This document shows positions 53,580 to 61,885 of a DNA stretch of 64,000 nucleotides, piece after piece. The stretch is from Knoellia sp. p5-6-4 (GTDB taxonomy: Bacteria > Actinomycetota > Actinomycetes > Actinomycetales > Dermatophilaceae). A program made the translations under genes and the position numbers. The stretch lies in NCBI RefSeq assembly GCF_029222705.1, contig NZ_JARGZF010000002.1, positions 434,001-498,000 on the forward strand, read 5' to 3'. Numbering within the stretch: the first letter of the stretch is position 1; each line of letters begins with the position of its first letter. The notes beneath the pieces are model-generated. The model saw nothing but the letters and a program-made list of their open reading frames with translations, was not told the DNA's origin and did no database searches.

Positions 53580-53948
53580 TCAGCCGGGCGGCCACGTCAG
53601 TGGCCGGCCCCCGACGACGTGCACGTGCGCGTGGAACACCGACTGCTGGGCGTCGGGGCCGGTGTTGAAGACGGCCCGGTACCCCCCCTCGAGGCCCTCC
53701 ATCCGCGCGACGTCTCCGACGGCCCGCACGACCTCGGCCAGCTCCTCCGGCGACACGTCGGCCAGCTCGGCCAACGTCGGCACGTGCCGCTTGGGCACGA
53801 CGAGGACGTGGGTGGGCGCCTGCGGGTCGATGTCGCGGAACGTCGTGGTGTTCGGCGTCTCGTGCACGACCGTGGCGGGGACCTCACCGGCGACGATGCG
53901 GCAGAAGAGGCAGTCGCGGTTTTCAGCGGCGCTCTCGGAAGCACTCAT
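53580..53948 (-). CDS. Histidine triad (HIT) family hydrolase
   Basis: A 122-residue HinT-like purine nucleoside phosphoramidase. It has CLFCRIVAGEVPATVVHE, DIDPQAPTHVLVVPKRHV and the active-site triad HAHVHV near the end. The CxxC plus first His could bind structural zinc. TAGTCT ends six bases before the ATG, fitting a leaderless message. The gene is next to phoH as in many actinobacteria. Confidence 0.94.
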   Translation of the reverse strand: MSASESAAENRDCLFCRIVAGEVPATVVHETPNTTTFRDIDPQAPTHVLVVPKRHVPTLAELADVSPEELAEVVRAVGDVARMEGLEGGYRAVFNTGPDAQQSVFHAHVHVVGGRPLTWPPG

Positions 53949-54002
53949 GGACCGAGACTATCGGCGCGTCAACCCCCGCCAGCCGCTGCGCGTCAGGGGC
54001 GC

Positions 54003-54575
54003 GTGAGAACGTTGGGCGTGGTCGAGAGAAGCGCCGGGGGGCCGGCACCGGTGGTGGGTTCCCAGCATGCCGATGAGGCGATCGCCGACCTGTATGCCGC
54101 CCACTGGGCGGGCCTCGTGCGCCTGGCCTGGCTCCTCCTGCGCGACGACCAGCTGGCCGAGGAGGTCACCCAGGACGCCTTCATCTCCGTGCACGCCAGC
54201 TGGAGCTCGCTGCGCGACCACGGCCGGGCCGCGGCCTACCTGCGACGGTCCGTGGTCAACGCGGCGAGATCGCGACTGCGGCACCGGGGCGTCGAGGAGC
54301 GCTACCTCAACCGGGTGCAGGGCGAACGGGCCACCTCCGGCGGCCACGAGCCCGGTCCGGAGGAGCGCGCCCTCGAGCACGAGTCCCACGTCGCGATGAT
54401 CCGGGCGCTGACCCGGTTGTCACAGCGCCAGAGAGAGGTCCTGACCATGCGCTACTACCTCGACCTCAGCGAGGCGGAGATCTCCGACGCCCTCGGCATC
54501 TCCGCCGGCTCGGTCAAGGCACACGCCCACCGCGGGCTCGCGGCCCTGCGCGACACGATGGAGACCCAGCGATGA
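54003..54575 (+). CDS. SigE-family RNA polymerase sigma factor (ECF)
   Basis: A 190-residue two-domain sigma-70 factor. Region 2 covers IADLYAAHWAGLVRLAWLLLRDDQLAEEVTQDAFISVHASW, split as ADLYAAHWAGLVRLAWLLL and AEEVTQDAFISV; region 4 covers LTRLSQRQREVLTMRYYL through LGISAGSVKAHAHRGLAALR. The A-T-S-G-G linker region is short. This subgroup is common in actinobacteria and is typically followed by a membrane-bound partner, as here. GTG 54003 is taken; GTG 54018 would also suit. The stop overlaps the next ATG (ATGA). Confidence 0.88.
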   Translation: MRTLGVVERSAGGPAPVVGSQHADEAIADLYAAHWAGLVRLAWLLLRDDQLAEEVTQDAFISVHASWSSLRDHGRAAAYLRRSVVNAARSRLRHRGVEERYLNRVQGERATSGGHEPGPEERALEHESHVAMIRALTRLSQRQREVLTMRYYLDLSEAEISDALGISAGSVKAHAHRGLAALRDTMETQR

Positions 54576-55747
54576 GCCCCGGCCCCTTCGAGCACCCGGC
54601 TGCCGGCGAGGACGACCACACCGGCCTCACCCACGTCGAGCACCGGCTCCGCCACGCGCTGCACCACGAGGCCCAGCAGGTGCGGCCCTCCGACCGGCTC
54701 GACCACATCCTGGCCGCGTCGCGGCACGCAGCCGGACAGGACGACGAGCGGCCGGGGCGACGACGCTGGCTCACTCCGCTGGCGGCCGCCGCGGCGGTCG
54801 CCGCCATCGCGGTCGCCGTGTGGGGCGGCACCCGGCCCGACGCGGCCGACCGGGGTCCCGCCGCTGCCCCGACCCCCTCGCAGGGCCTTTCCGCGCCCCC
54901 CTCCAGCACGCCGGACCCGACCGCAACGACCGGCACCTCGTCCGAGCCGAGCGCGTCCTCGACGGCACCACCGGCCACCCGCCGCACCGCGCTGCCCGCC
55001 TACTTCGTGGGACCGGTGGGTGGCGACCGCCCGGTGTTCCGGCTCTTCCGGGAGTTCCTCCCGGCGAGCCTCCCGGTGGAGGCCACCGACGCGCAGAAGG
55101 CCACCGCGGCCCTGGCCCTGGCGATGGACGCGCAGCCGTTCAGCAACACCGACGGCTACCTCCAGCCGTGGTCGGGCACCACCGTCGACGACGTGGCGAT
55201 CAAGCCCGACCTCATCACCGTGACCCTCAGCGGCCCGGGCTCCCCCGGCATCGAGGACCGGGATGTGGCTCGGATCGCCGTGCAGTCCCTGGTCTGGACA
55301 GCGCAGGCGGCGGTGGGCAAGGGCACGATCCCCGTGACCTTCCGCGTCGCTGACGGTTCCACCGCGCTCTTCGGGGCCTTCCCGGCCGCGCAGCGCTACG
55401 ACCGGCCGCCCAGCGGCGAGTCCTACCAGGACCTTGCGCCGATCTGGGTCACCTCCCCGGCTCGGGACGCGGCCCTGGGGGCCGGCCGGCCGGTCACCGT
55501 CAAGGGCGAGGCGACCGTCTTCGAGGCCACGCTGAGCTGGGAGCTGCTCCGGGGCGGCACCGTGCTGAAGAGCGGCCACACCACGGCGAGCACCGGGGCA
55601 CCGGAGCGCGGCACCTACTCGTTCTCCCTCGGGGCGCTGCCCCAGGGCAGCTACACCGTCCGCGTGTTCGAGCCGAGCATGGAGGACGGCAGGTCGGTCA
55701 ACGCGGAGCGGCGGGTCAGCTTCTCGGTGACACAGTCCGGGGGCTAG
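54572..55747 (+). CDS. Membrane-anchored GerMN/Gmad2-like protein, sigma-factor partner
   Basis: A 391-residue protein coupled to the sigma factor by an ATGA overlap. An ~70-residue cytoplasmic part (HVEHRLRHALHHEAQQVRPSDRLDHILAAS, in two helices) resembles anti-sigma helices and may hold the sigma factor; then comes a single membrane helix (LTPLAAAAAVAAIAVAVWGG), a Thr/Ser/Pro linker, a GerMN-like domain (FVGPVGGDRPVFRLFREF, TVTLSGPGS), and a C-terminal Ig-like Gmad2 domain (IWVTSPARDAALGAGRPVTVKGEATVFEA...). The surface domains could sense envelope state and the N-terminus release the sigma factor. Anti-sigma activity is inference. Confidence 0.8.
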   Translation: MSPGPFEHPAAGEDDHTGLTHVEHRLRHALHHEAQQVRPSDRLDHILAASRHAAGQDDERPGRRRWLTPLAAAAAVAAIAVAVWGGTRPDAADRGPAAAPTPSQGLSAPPSSTPDPTATTGTSSEPSASSTAPPATRRTALPAYFVGPVGGDRPVFRLFREFLPASLPVEATDAQKATAALALAMDAQPFSNTDGYLQPWSGTTVDDVAIKPDLITVTLSGPGSPGIEDRDVARIAVQSLVWTAQAAVGKGTIPVTFRVADGSTALFGAFPAAQRYDRPPSGESYQDLAPIWVTSPARDAALGAGRPVTVKGEATVFEATLSWELLRGGTVLKSGHTTASTGAPERGTYSFSLGALPQGSYTVRVFEPSMEDGRSVNAERRVSFSVTQSGG

Positions 55748-56490
55748 CTCCAGCGACCCGCGGCGGCGCTCAGCACGGCCAGCGCCGCAGGGCCGGCACT
55801 CGAGGAGCGCAAGACGGTCGAGCCGAGCCGCACCGCAACCGCCCCAGCCTCCTCGAGGGCGGCCAGCTCCTCGGGGCTGATGCCGCCCTCGGGGCCGACC
55901 ACGACCAGCACGTCGCCCGACTCGGGCAGCGCCCGGCCGGCGAGCGGCGTGCTCGCGTCCTCGTGCAGCACGAGGGCCAGCGCGCTGCCGCGGACCCGCT
56001 CGACGAGGGTGCGCTGCGAGACGGGCTCGGCCACGACCGGCACCCTGCTGCGACGGGACTGCTTGGCAGCGGCGGTCACCACCGACTCCCACTTGCGCAG
56101 CGCCTTGGCCGCCCGGTCGCCGCGCCAGACCACGATGCTGCGCGCGGCCTGCCAGGGCACCACCTCGTCGACACCGAGCTCGGTGGCGGACTCGATGGCC
56201 TGGTCGTCGCGGTCGGCCTTGGCCAGGGCCTGCACCAGGACCAGCCGCAGGGCCGGCTCGGGTTCCTCCTCGACGGCGGTGACCTCGAGCTCGAGCTCAT
56301 CCCTGCCGGCGGAGACCACCGAGGCCGTCACGCGCGTGCCCCGGCCGTCGGAGAGCAGCACCGAATCCCCCACGCCGATGCGGCGCACGGTGGCGGCGTG
56401 CCTGCCCTCCGGCCCGTCGAGCAGCACCGAGCCACCGGCCCGGGCGCCGGCGAGGCGTTCGGGCGCGACGAGGAACAGGGGCAGCGTCAC
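55744..56490 (-). CDS. rsmE: 16S rRNA (uracil1498-N3)-methyltransferase RsmE
   Basis: Methylates U1498 of 16S rRNA in assembled 30S subunits. The 248-residue SPOUT enzyme has an N-terminal PUA-like domain (LDGPEGRHAATVRRIGVGD), then QALAKADRDDQAIESATELGVDEVVPW, and the knot motifs VVVGPEGGISPEEL and AVRLGSTVLRSSSAGPAAL. The stop is shared with the convergent gene through CTAG. It follows dnaJ in the usual hrcA-dnaJ-rsmE order. Confidence 0.95.
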   Translation of the reverse strand: MTLPLFLVAPERLAGARAGGSVLLDGPEGRHAATVRRIGVGDSVLLSDGRGTRVTASVVSAGRDELELEVTAVEEEPEPALRLVLVQALAKADRDDQAIESATELGVDEVVPWQAARSIVVWRGDRAAKALRKWESVVTAAAKQSRRSRVPVVAEPVSQRTLVERVRGSALALVLHEDASTPLAGRALPESGDVLVVVGPEGGISPEELAALEEAGAVAVRLGSTVLRSSSAGPAALAVLSAAAGRWS

Positions 56491-56527
56491 GGCATACGGC
56501 CTGTCTGGTCTGGGGGCCGGCCGGCCC

Positions 56528-57652
56528 CTACTTGCCCTTCAGGGCGTCGCGGAGCTTGCCGAACAGGCCCTGGCCCGCCGGCGCGAGGTGGCCCTCGGGC
56601 CGCTCCTCGCCACGCAGGGCGGCGAACTGGCGCAGCAGCTCTTCCTGCTCGGCGTCGAGGCGGGTCGGCGTGATCACGTTGGCGTGCACGATGAGGTCGC
56701 CACGCCCGTTGCCGCGCAGGTGGGTCACGCCGAGCCCGCGCAGGGTCATGGCGTCACCGGCCTGGGTGCCGGGCCGGATCTCGAGCTCGTTGATGCCGTC
56801 GAAGGTGTCGAGCTTCGCCGTGGTGCCGAGGGCCGCGGCGGTCATGGGCAGCTCGATCGTGCAGTGCAGGTCGTCGCCGCGACGCTGGAAGGTCGGGTGC
56901 GGCCGGACCGCGATCTCGACGTAGAGGTCACCCGCCGGGCCACCGCCCTGGCCGACCTCGCCCTCACCGGTGAGCTGGATCCGGGTGCCCGTGTCGACAC
57001 CGGCCGGCACCTTGATCTTCAGGGTGCGCCGGGTGCGCACGCGTCCGTCGCCAGAGCACTCGAAGCAGGGGCTGACGAGCACCTCGCCGTAGCCGTGGCA
57101 GGTCATGCACGGACGGCTGGTCATCACCTGGCCGAGGAAGGAGCGCTGCACCTGCTGGATCTCGCCGCGGCCGCCGCAGACGTCACAGGTGCGCCGGGAC
57201 GTGCCGGGCTGCGCACCGTCGCCGTGGCAGGTCTCGCAGACCACGGCGGTCTCGAGGGCCAGCTCGCTCTCCGCGCCGAAGACGGCGTCGGCGAGGTCGA
57301 TGTCGAGGCGGACGAGGGCGTCCTGGCCGCGGCGCTGGCGCGAGCGCGGCCCGCGCTGCGCCCCACCGGCGCCCGGACCGAAGAACGCGTCCATGATGTC
57401 GCTGAAGGAGAAGCCCTGCCCGAAGCTGGCGGCTCCCGTGGCGTAGGGGTCGGCACCCATGTCGTAGCTGCGCCGCTTCTCGGGGTCGCCGAGCACGTCG
57501 TAGGCCTGGGAGACCTTCTTGAACTGCTCCTCGGCCTCCGGCCCCGGGTTGACGTCCGGGTGGAGCTGGCGCGCCTTCCTGCGGTAGGCGCGCTTGATCT
57601 CCTCGGCCGTGGCGTCGCGGGAGACACCGAGGTCCTGGTAGTAGTCGTTCAA
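56528..57652 (-). CDS. dnaJ: Chaperone protein DnaJ (DnaJ2)
   Basis: Co-chaperone of DnaK. The 374-residue protein has an N-terminal J domain with HPD (LHPDVNPGP), a Gly/Phe region, four zinc-binding CxxCxGxG motifs (CETCHGDG, CDVCGGRG, CMTCHGYG, CFECSGDG) and C-terminal substrate-binding domains. It is the second DnaJ type placed with hrcA rather than with dnaK/grpE. Start is TTG 57652 with GGAGAAGGA upstream. Expression is likely under HrcA/CIRCE through the hrcA promoter, since 71 bases separate the two genes. Confidence 0.96.
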   Translation of the reverse strand: MNDYYQDLGVSRDATAEEIKRAYRRKARQLHPDVNPGPEAEEQFKKVSQAYDVLGDPEKRRSYDMGADPYATGAASFGQGFSFSDIMDAFFGPGAGGAQRGPRSRQRRGQDALVRLDIDLADAVFGAESELALETAVVCETCHGDGAQPGTSRRTCDVCGGRGEIQQVQRSFLGQVMTSRPCMTCHGYGEVLVSPCFECSGDGRVRTRRTLKIKVPAGVDTGTRIQLTGEGEVGQGGGPAGDLYVEIAVRPHPTFQRRGDDLHCTIELPMTAAALGTTAKLDTFDGINELEIRPGTQAGDAMTLRGLGVTHLRGNGRGDLIVHANVITPTRLDAEQEELLRQFAALRGEERPEGHLAPAGQGLFGKLRDALKGK

Positions 57653-57723
57653 CGAATGTCCTTCTCCGTCATGCTGTTTCGGGCAGTACGTGGTGGCGCG
57701 CGGCGATCACCGGGCCGCGCTGG

Positions 57724-58755
57724 TCATTGGGACAGGATGCGCGAGACGTAGGCCGCGACCGCGCGCACCGACGCCATCGTGGTCGGGTAGTCCATGCGGG
57801 TGGGCCCTACGACGCCCATGCCGGCGACGAGGTCGACGCCGGTGCCGTACTCGGTCGAGACCACCGACGTGGACTGCAGCCCGGCAAATGGGTTCTCGTG
57901 GCCGATGCGGACCGCGACCGCGTCCGGCCCGGTGTGGGCCTCCCCGAGCAGCTTCAGCAGCACGACGTGCTGCTCGAGGGCCTCGAGGACCGGGCCGATG
58001 CTGAGAGGGAAGTCCGTGCCGAACCGGGCCAGGTTGGCCGTGCCGGCCAGCACCACCCGCTCCTCGCGCTCCTCCACCAGGGCGTCCTCGAGCGAGCGCA
58101 CCACGGCGCGGACCAGGTCGCGCTCGCCCGGCACGAACTGCCCGGGCAGCGCCTCCAGCGCGGCCGCGGCGTCGACCAGGCGCTTGCCGACGGCCTCGGC
58201 GTTGACCTTCCCGCGCACCCGCGCCAGCAGGTCCTCACCCTCGGCCGTCATGAGGTCGTGGTGCGACTCGAGCACCCGCTGCTCGACCCGGCCGGTGTTG
58301 ACGATGAGCACGACCATCAGCCGCGAGGCGCCGATGGGCACCAGCTCCACGTGGCGGACGCTGGAGCGGGTCAGCGAGGGGTACTGCATCACGGCGACCT
58401 GACGGGTCAGCGAGGCCAGCAGCCGCACCGTGCGGTCGACGACGTCGTCGAGGTCGACCGCGCCCTCGAGGAACTGCGAGATGGCGGCACGCTCTGCCAC
58501 GCTCAGCGGCTTCACGGCGCTCAGCCGGTCGACGAACAGCCGGTAGCCGGCGTCGGTGGGGATCCGCCCCGCGCTGGTGTGCGGCGCGGCGATGAGGCCC
58601 TCCTCCTCGAGGACGGCCATGTCGTTGCGCACGGTGGCAGCCGACACTCCGAGCTGGTGGCGCTCCAGCAGCGCCTTCGAACCAACGGGCTCGGACGTCT
58701 GGACGTAGTCCTGGACGATGGCCCGCAGCACGGCCAGACGGCGCTCCTCGCTCAT
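57724..58755 (-). CDS. hrcA: Heat-inducible transcription repressor HrcA
   Basis: Represses heat-shock operons at CIRCE. The 343-residue protein has the winged-helix start [60 protein letters not shown], and the GAF-like HrcA core ending in [26 protein letters not shown] precedes the ATG. A CIRCE site lies in its own promoter region, so it controls itself. Confidence 0.96.
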   Translation of the reverse strand: MSEERRLAVLRAIVQDYVQTSEPVGSKALLERHQLGVSAATVRNDMAVLEEEGLIAAPHTSAGRIPTDAGYRLFVDRLSAVKPLSVAERAAISQFLEGAVDLDDVVDRTVRLLASLTRQVAVMQYPSLTRSSVRHVELVPIGASRLMVVLIVNTGRVEQRVLESHHDLMTAEGEDLLARVRGKVNAEAVGKRLVDAAAALEALPGQFVPGERDLVRAVVRSLEDALVEEREERVVLAGTANLARFGTDFPLSIGPVLEALEQHVVLLKLLGEAHTGPDAVAVRIGHENPFAGLQSTSVVSTEYGTGVDLVAGMGVVGPTRMDYPTTMASVRAVAAYVSRILSQ

Positions 58756-58807
58756 GCAGTCCTCCCGTCTCGTCCTGGTGGTGGCGCAAAGGGGTCGGTG
58801 AGGGTGC

Positions 58808-58838
58808 TGGCACTCACACCTTTCGAGTGCCAAGTCTA
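58808..58838 (-). promoter_or_regulatory. CIRCE element and -10 box of hrcA
   Basis: TGGCACTC-N9-GAGTGCCA (58808-58832) is a perfect 8-9-8 inverted repeat matching CIRCE (TTAGCACTC-N9-GAGTGCTAA). On the minus strand it follows immediately after TAGACT (58838-58833), a -10 box, so bound HrcA would block transcription start. Confidence 0.92.
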
Positions 58839-58914
58839 CGTCCAGTGACCCCGGTACGACGATTCCCGGCGTGCCCGCCACGACCGTCGCCCGCCGCCCG
58901 CATAGCCTTCCCCG

Positions 58915-59793
58915 GTGACCGACAGGTATGGCTCCGACGTGCTCTCCGGCGACTGGCGTGCCCCCAAGGGCGGACGCTCCCGCGAGGTCGAGGCCGAGAC
59001 GGGCCTCGTGGTCGAGGACGTCGAGACCGGGTGGTGCGGGGCGGTCACCCGGGTCGAGAAGGCCGGCGGGATGCACGTGGTGCACCTCGAGGACCGGCGC
59101 GGCCGGTCCAAGGGCTTCCCGCTGGGCCCGGGCTTCCTCCTCGACGGACGCCCCGTGGTGCTGACCCCGCCCAAGGCGGCCGCGCGCGCACAGGTGGCGG
59201 CGGCCAGGCAGGCCGCCTCCCGCACCGCCAGCGGCTCGCGCGCGGTCCACGACGCCAAGGCCAGGGTGGCCAGCGGGTCGCGCATCTTCGTCGAGGGCCG
59301 GCATGACGCCGAGCTCGTCGAGCGCGTCTGGGGTGACGACCTGCGCATCGAGGGCGTGGTCGTGGAGATGCTCGACGGCGTCGACGACCTCGAGGCGGCC
59401 ATCCGGGACTTCCAGCCCGGCCCGGGCAGGCGCATGGGCGTGCTCGTCGACCACCTCGTCCCCGGCACCAAGGAGCACAAGGTGGTGGAGGCGGCCCAGC
59501 GCCTCCGGCCGTATGCCGCGCACGTCAGGGTCCTGGGCCACCCGTACGTCGACGTGTGGCAGTCGGTGCGGCCCGAGCGGCTGGGACTGCAGGCCTGGCC
59601 GGTGATCCCCCGCGGCACGTCGTGGAAGCACGGCATCTGCGCCCACCTCGGGTGGCCGCACGAGAGCCAGGCGGACATCGCCCGGGCGTGGAAGCAGATC
59701 CTCGGCACGGTGCGCAGCTACGCCGACCTCGAGCCCACCCTGCTCGCCAGCGTCGAGGAGCTGATCGACTTCGTCACCGCGCCCGGTCACTAG
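58915..59793 (+). CDS. DUF3097 family protein
   Basis: A 292-residue soluble protein of the actinobacterial DUF3097 family: [22 protein letters not shown] at the start, [22 protein letters not shown], a TOPRIM-like middle ([22 protein letters not shown] and [16 protein letters not shown]) and [30 protein letters not shown]. The EGRHD and DHL acidic motifs look like a TOPRIM metal site, which suggests nucleic acid action, though none has been shown to my knowledge. GTG 58915 has TAGCCT six bases upstream (leaderless pattern). Divergent from hrcA. Confidence 0.9.
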   Translation: MTDRYGSDVLSGDWRAPKGGRSREVEAETGLVVEDVETGWCGAVTRVEKAGGMHVVHLEDRRGRSKGFPLGPGFLLDGRPVVLTPPKAAARAQVAAARQAASRTASGSRAVHDAKARVASGSRIFVEGRHDAELVERVWGDDLRIEGVVVEMLDGVDDLEAAIRDFQPGPGRRMGVLVDHLVPGTKEHKVVEAAQRLRPYAAHVRVLGHPYVDVWQSVRPERLGLQAWPVIPRGTSWKHGICAHLGWPHESQADIARAWKQILGTVRSYADLEPTLLASVEELIDFVTAPGH

Positions 59794-59833
59794 TCGCCCC
59801 GGGGTCCGGGCACGAGGTCGTCCCGGGCGCGCT

Positions 59834-59881
59834 GCTCAGGGGTTACCCGGACCGTGCCCTGAGCGCACCCCGAAAGGGGGT
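59834..59881 (+). terminator. Two hairpins after the DUF3097 gene
   Basis: GCTCAGGG (59834-59841) pairs with CCCTGAGC (59857-59864), and right after it ACCCC-GAAA-GGGGGT (59867-59881) forms a short stem with a GNRA-like tetraloop. They lie between two genes on the plus strand, with no U-tract, and are likely the terminator of the DUF3097 gene. Confidence 0.55.
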
Positions 59882-59936
59882 TCGGCACCCCGCTGTGTGC
59901 GGTTGACTGGCACCAAGACCACAAGGAGAGACGCAG

Positions 59937-60533
59937 ATGAGCGAGAACACGTCGTCCACGCCGGAGCCGCAGGCCCCGCAGGGACAGCCCTCCCAGCCGG
60001 CGGCGCCGGGCGAGTCCCAGTCGCCGTCCCCGGAGCTGCCCGCGCCGCCGTACGGTCAGACGCAGGAGCAGCCGTACCAGCAGGCGCAGGAGCAGCCGTA
60101 CCAGCAGGCGCAGGAGCAGCCGTACCAGCAGGCGCAGGAGCAGCCGTACCAGCAGGGCTACGAGCAGCCGTATGCCGCGGCCGGTCCAGCACCGCTCTCG
60201 CCGACCGACGAGCGCAACTGGTCGATCGCGGCGCACCTGTCGCCCTTCCTCGCCTCGTTCGTCGGGCTGCCGTTCCTCGGGCCGCTGGTGATCTACCTGA
60301 TCTTCCGCGACCGCGGACCCTTCATCCGCCACCACGCCGCGCAGGCGCTGAACTTCCAGATCATCGTGGCCATCGGCATCCTCATCTCGGTCCCGCTGAT
60401 GTTCGTGCTCGTCGGGTTCATCACGGCCGGCATCATCGCCGTCGCCGCGATCGTCTTCCAGATCGTCGCGGCCGTGGAGGCCAACAACGGGAAGTGGTAC
60501 CGCTACCCCCTGACGCCCGACTGGGTGAAGTAG
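59937..60533 (+). CDS. DUF4870 domain membrane protein with Gln/Pro-rich repeats
   Basis: A 198-residue protein. The first ~80 residues are Pro/Gln-rich and include four exact copies of an eight-residue unit with QEQPYQQA. The second half is a DUF4870 domain with three helices (NWSIAAHLSPFLASFVGLPFLGP, the FRDRGPFIRHHAAQALNFQI segment, and the last helix pair), function unknown. A strong AAGGAG stands 6 bases before the ATG. Repeated cytoplasmic Gln/Tyr/Pro tails often act as protein-binding or phase-separating segments; that is only a possibility here. Confidence 0.92.
   Translation: MSENTSSTPEPQAPQGQPSQPAAPGESQSPSPELPAPPYGQTQEQPYQQAQEQPYQQAQEQPYQQAQEQPYQQGYEQPYAAAGPAPLSPTDERNWSIAAHLSPFLASFVGLPFLGPLVIYLIFRDRGPFIRHHAAQALNFQIIVAIGILISVPLMFVLVGFITAGIIAVAAIVFQIVAAVEANNGKWYRYPLTPDWVK
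60060..60155 (+). repeat. Four tandem 24-bp repeats in the DUF4870 gene
   Basis: The 24-base unit (beginning GCGCAGGAGCAGCCG) is repeated four times without a break (60060, 60084, 60108, 60132); only the first base of the first copy differs. A fifth, diverged copy follows. Being a multiple of three, changes in copy number keep the frame. Near-identity at the DNA level indicates recent slippage. Confidence 0.95.
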
Positions 60534-60544
60534 CCGGGCCTACC

Positions 60545-60575
60545 GGACGGGCCGCTGCCTTGGCGGCAGCCGTCC
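60545..60575. terminator. Hairpin between DUF4870 gene and hemW
   Basis: GGACGG...GCTGCC (60545 onward) pairs with GGCAGC...CGTCC (to 60575) around a short loop, with a small internal mismatch. It sits between two convergent genes and likely serves both. Confidence 0.65.
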
Positions 60576-60580
60576 GCGGC

Positions 60581-61807
60581 TCAGCGCAGGCCGAGCAGGC
60601 GGCGCACCACGGTGTCGGCGAGCAGCCGGCCCCGACGGGTCAGCACCGCCGCTCGGTCGCGCACGGCCGCCGTCCCGTCGAGCAGGCCGTCGGCGATGAG
60701 CTCTGCCACCGCCTGCCGGCCCTCCTCGCGCAGGCCGGCCAGCGGCAGCCCGCCGGCGAGCCGCACGCCGAGGAGCACATGCTCGTCGTAGCGCTGCTCC
60801 TCCGTCAGCGTCTCCCGGCCGGCAGCCGGGCTCGCACCGGACGCCAGCCGGCCGGCATACGCGTTGGGGTGCTTGACGTTCCACCACCGGACGCCGCCCA
60901 CGTGGCTGTGGGCACCGGGACCGACACCCCACCAGTTGCCGTCAGCCCAGTAGCCCTCGTTGTGGCGGCACCGGGCGGCCGGTGTCCGCGCCCAGTTGCT
61001 CACCTCGTACCAGTCGTAGCCGGCGGCGGCGAGCAGCTCGTCGGCGAGCTCGTACTTGGCCGCCTCGTCGTCGTCCTCGGGGGCCGGCACCTGGCCGCGG
61101 CGCACCTGGGCTGCGAGCTTGGTGCCCTCCTCGACCACGAGCGCGTAGGCGGAGACGTGGTCGGGGTCGAGGGCGACGGCCGCCTCGAGGCTGGCCCGCC
61201 AGTCCGCGAGGCTCTCCCCCGGCGTGCCGTAGATGAGGTCGACGCTGGTCTGCAGGCCCGCCGCCTTCGCGGCCTCGACGGCCCGGGCGACGTTGGCCGG
61301 CTCGTGGGTGCGCTCGAGCACCTTCAGCACGTGGGGCACCGCCGACTGCATGCCGACCGACACGCGCGTGAACCCGCCCTCGGCCAGCCGCTGCAACGCC
61401 TCCGGCGTCACCGAGTCGGGGTTGGCCTCGGTGGTGACCTCGGCGTCGCGGGCCAGCCCGAAGACCTCCCGCACGCCGTCGAGCATGCGCACGAGGTCGT
61501 CGGCGGCGAGCATGGTCGGCGTCCCTCCACCGACGAACACCGTCTCGACGGGCGGGGCCCCCTCGAGCACCCCACCGGCGAACCCCAGCTCGCGCAGCGC
61601 CGCGTCGGCGAACGTGTCGACGCTGGCGCCGTCGGCCCCGAGCTCGGTCAGTGTGTAGGTGTTGAAGTCGCAGTAGCCGCAACGCACCGTGCAGAACGGC
61701 ACGTGCAGGTAGATGCCGAAGGGGCGGGCCGGCAGGGTGGCCAGGGCCGCCCCCGGGAGGCGTCCGTCGGGCGGCGCGGGGTCGCCCTCGGGCAGCGTGC
61801 TCGGCAT
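60581..61807 (-). CDS. hemW: Radical SAM haem chaperone HemW (HemN-like)
   Basis: A 408-residue radical SAM protein with the [4Fe-4S] motif at C39, C43 and C46 (PFCTVRCGYCDF), GGGTPTML, EANPDSVT, RVSVGMQS and DLIYGTPGES, and the HemN C-terminal domain (LGVRLAGGLPLAGL). The motif has one Cys fewer than true coproporphyrinogen dehydrogenase HemN (CxxxCxxC without the extra Cys), which marks HemW, a haem-inserting chaperone. GAGAAT lies six bases before the ATG. Often near hrcA-dnaJ, as here. Confidence 0.93.
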   Translation of the reverse strand: MPSTLPEGDPAPPDGRLPGAALATLPARPFGIYLHVPFCTVRCGYCDFNTYTLTELGADGASVDTFADAALRELGFAGGVLEGAPPVETVFVGGGTPTMLAADDLVRMLDGVREVFGLARDAEVTTEANPDSVTPEALQRLAEGGFTRVSVGMQSAVPHVLKVLERTHEPANVARAVEAAKAAGLQTSVDLIYGTPGESLADWRASLEAAVALDPDHVSAYALVVEEGTKLAAQVRRGQVPAPEDDDEAAKYELADELLAAAGYDWYEVSNWARTPAARCRHNEGYWADGNWWGVGPGAHSHVGGVRWWNVKHPNAYAGRLASGASPAAGRETLTEEQRYDEHVLLGVRLAGGLPLAGLREEGRQAVAELIADGLLDGTAAVRDRAAVLTRRGRLLADTVVRRLLGLR

Positions 61808-61885
61808 GGGTCCATTCTCTCAGCCGGGAGGTGGTGCTCCGCCACGGCGGGCGGGGACGAGGCGGGCGTCGGTAGGTTGGCGCCC

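Noticed and set aside
59790-60335. Leftward Leu/Arg-rich frame over the DUF4870 gene
   Set aside because: It is the antisense of the 24-bp repeat region, which gives an artificial repetitive protein.
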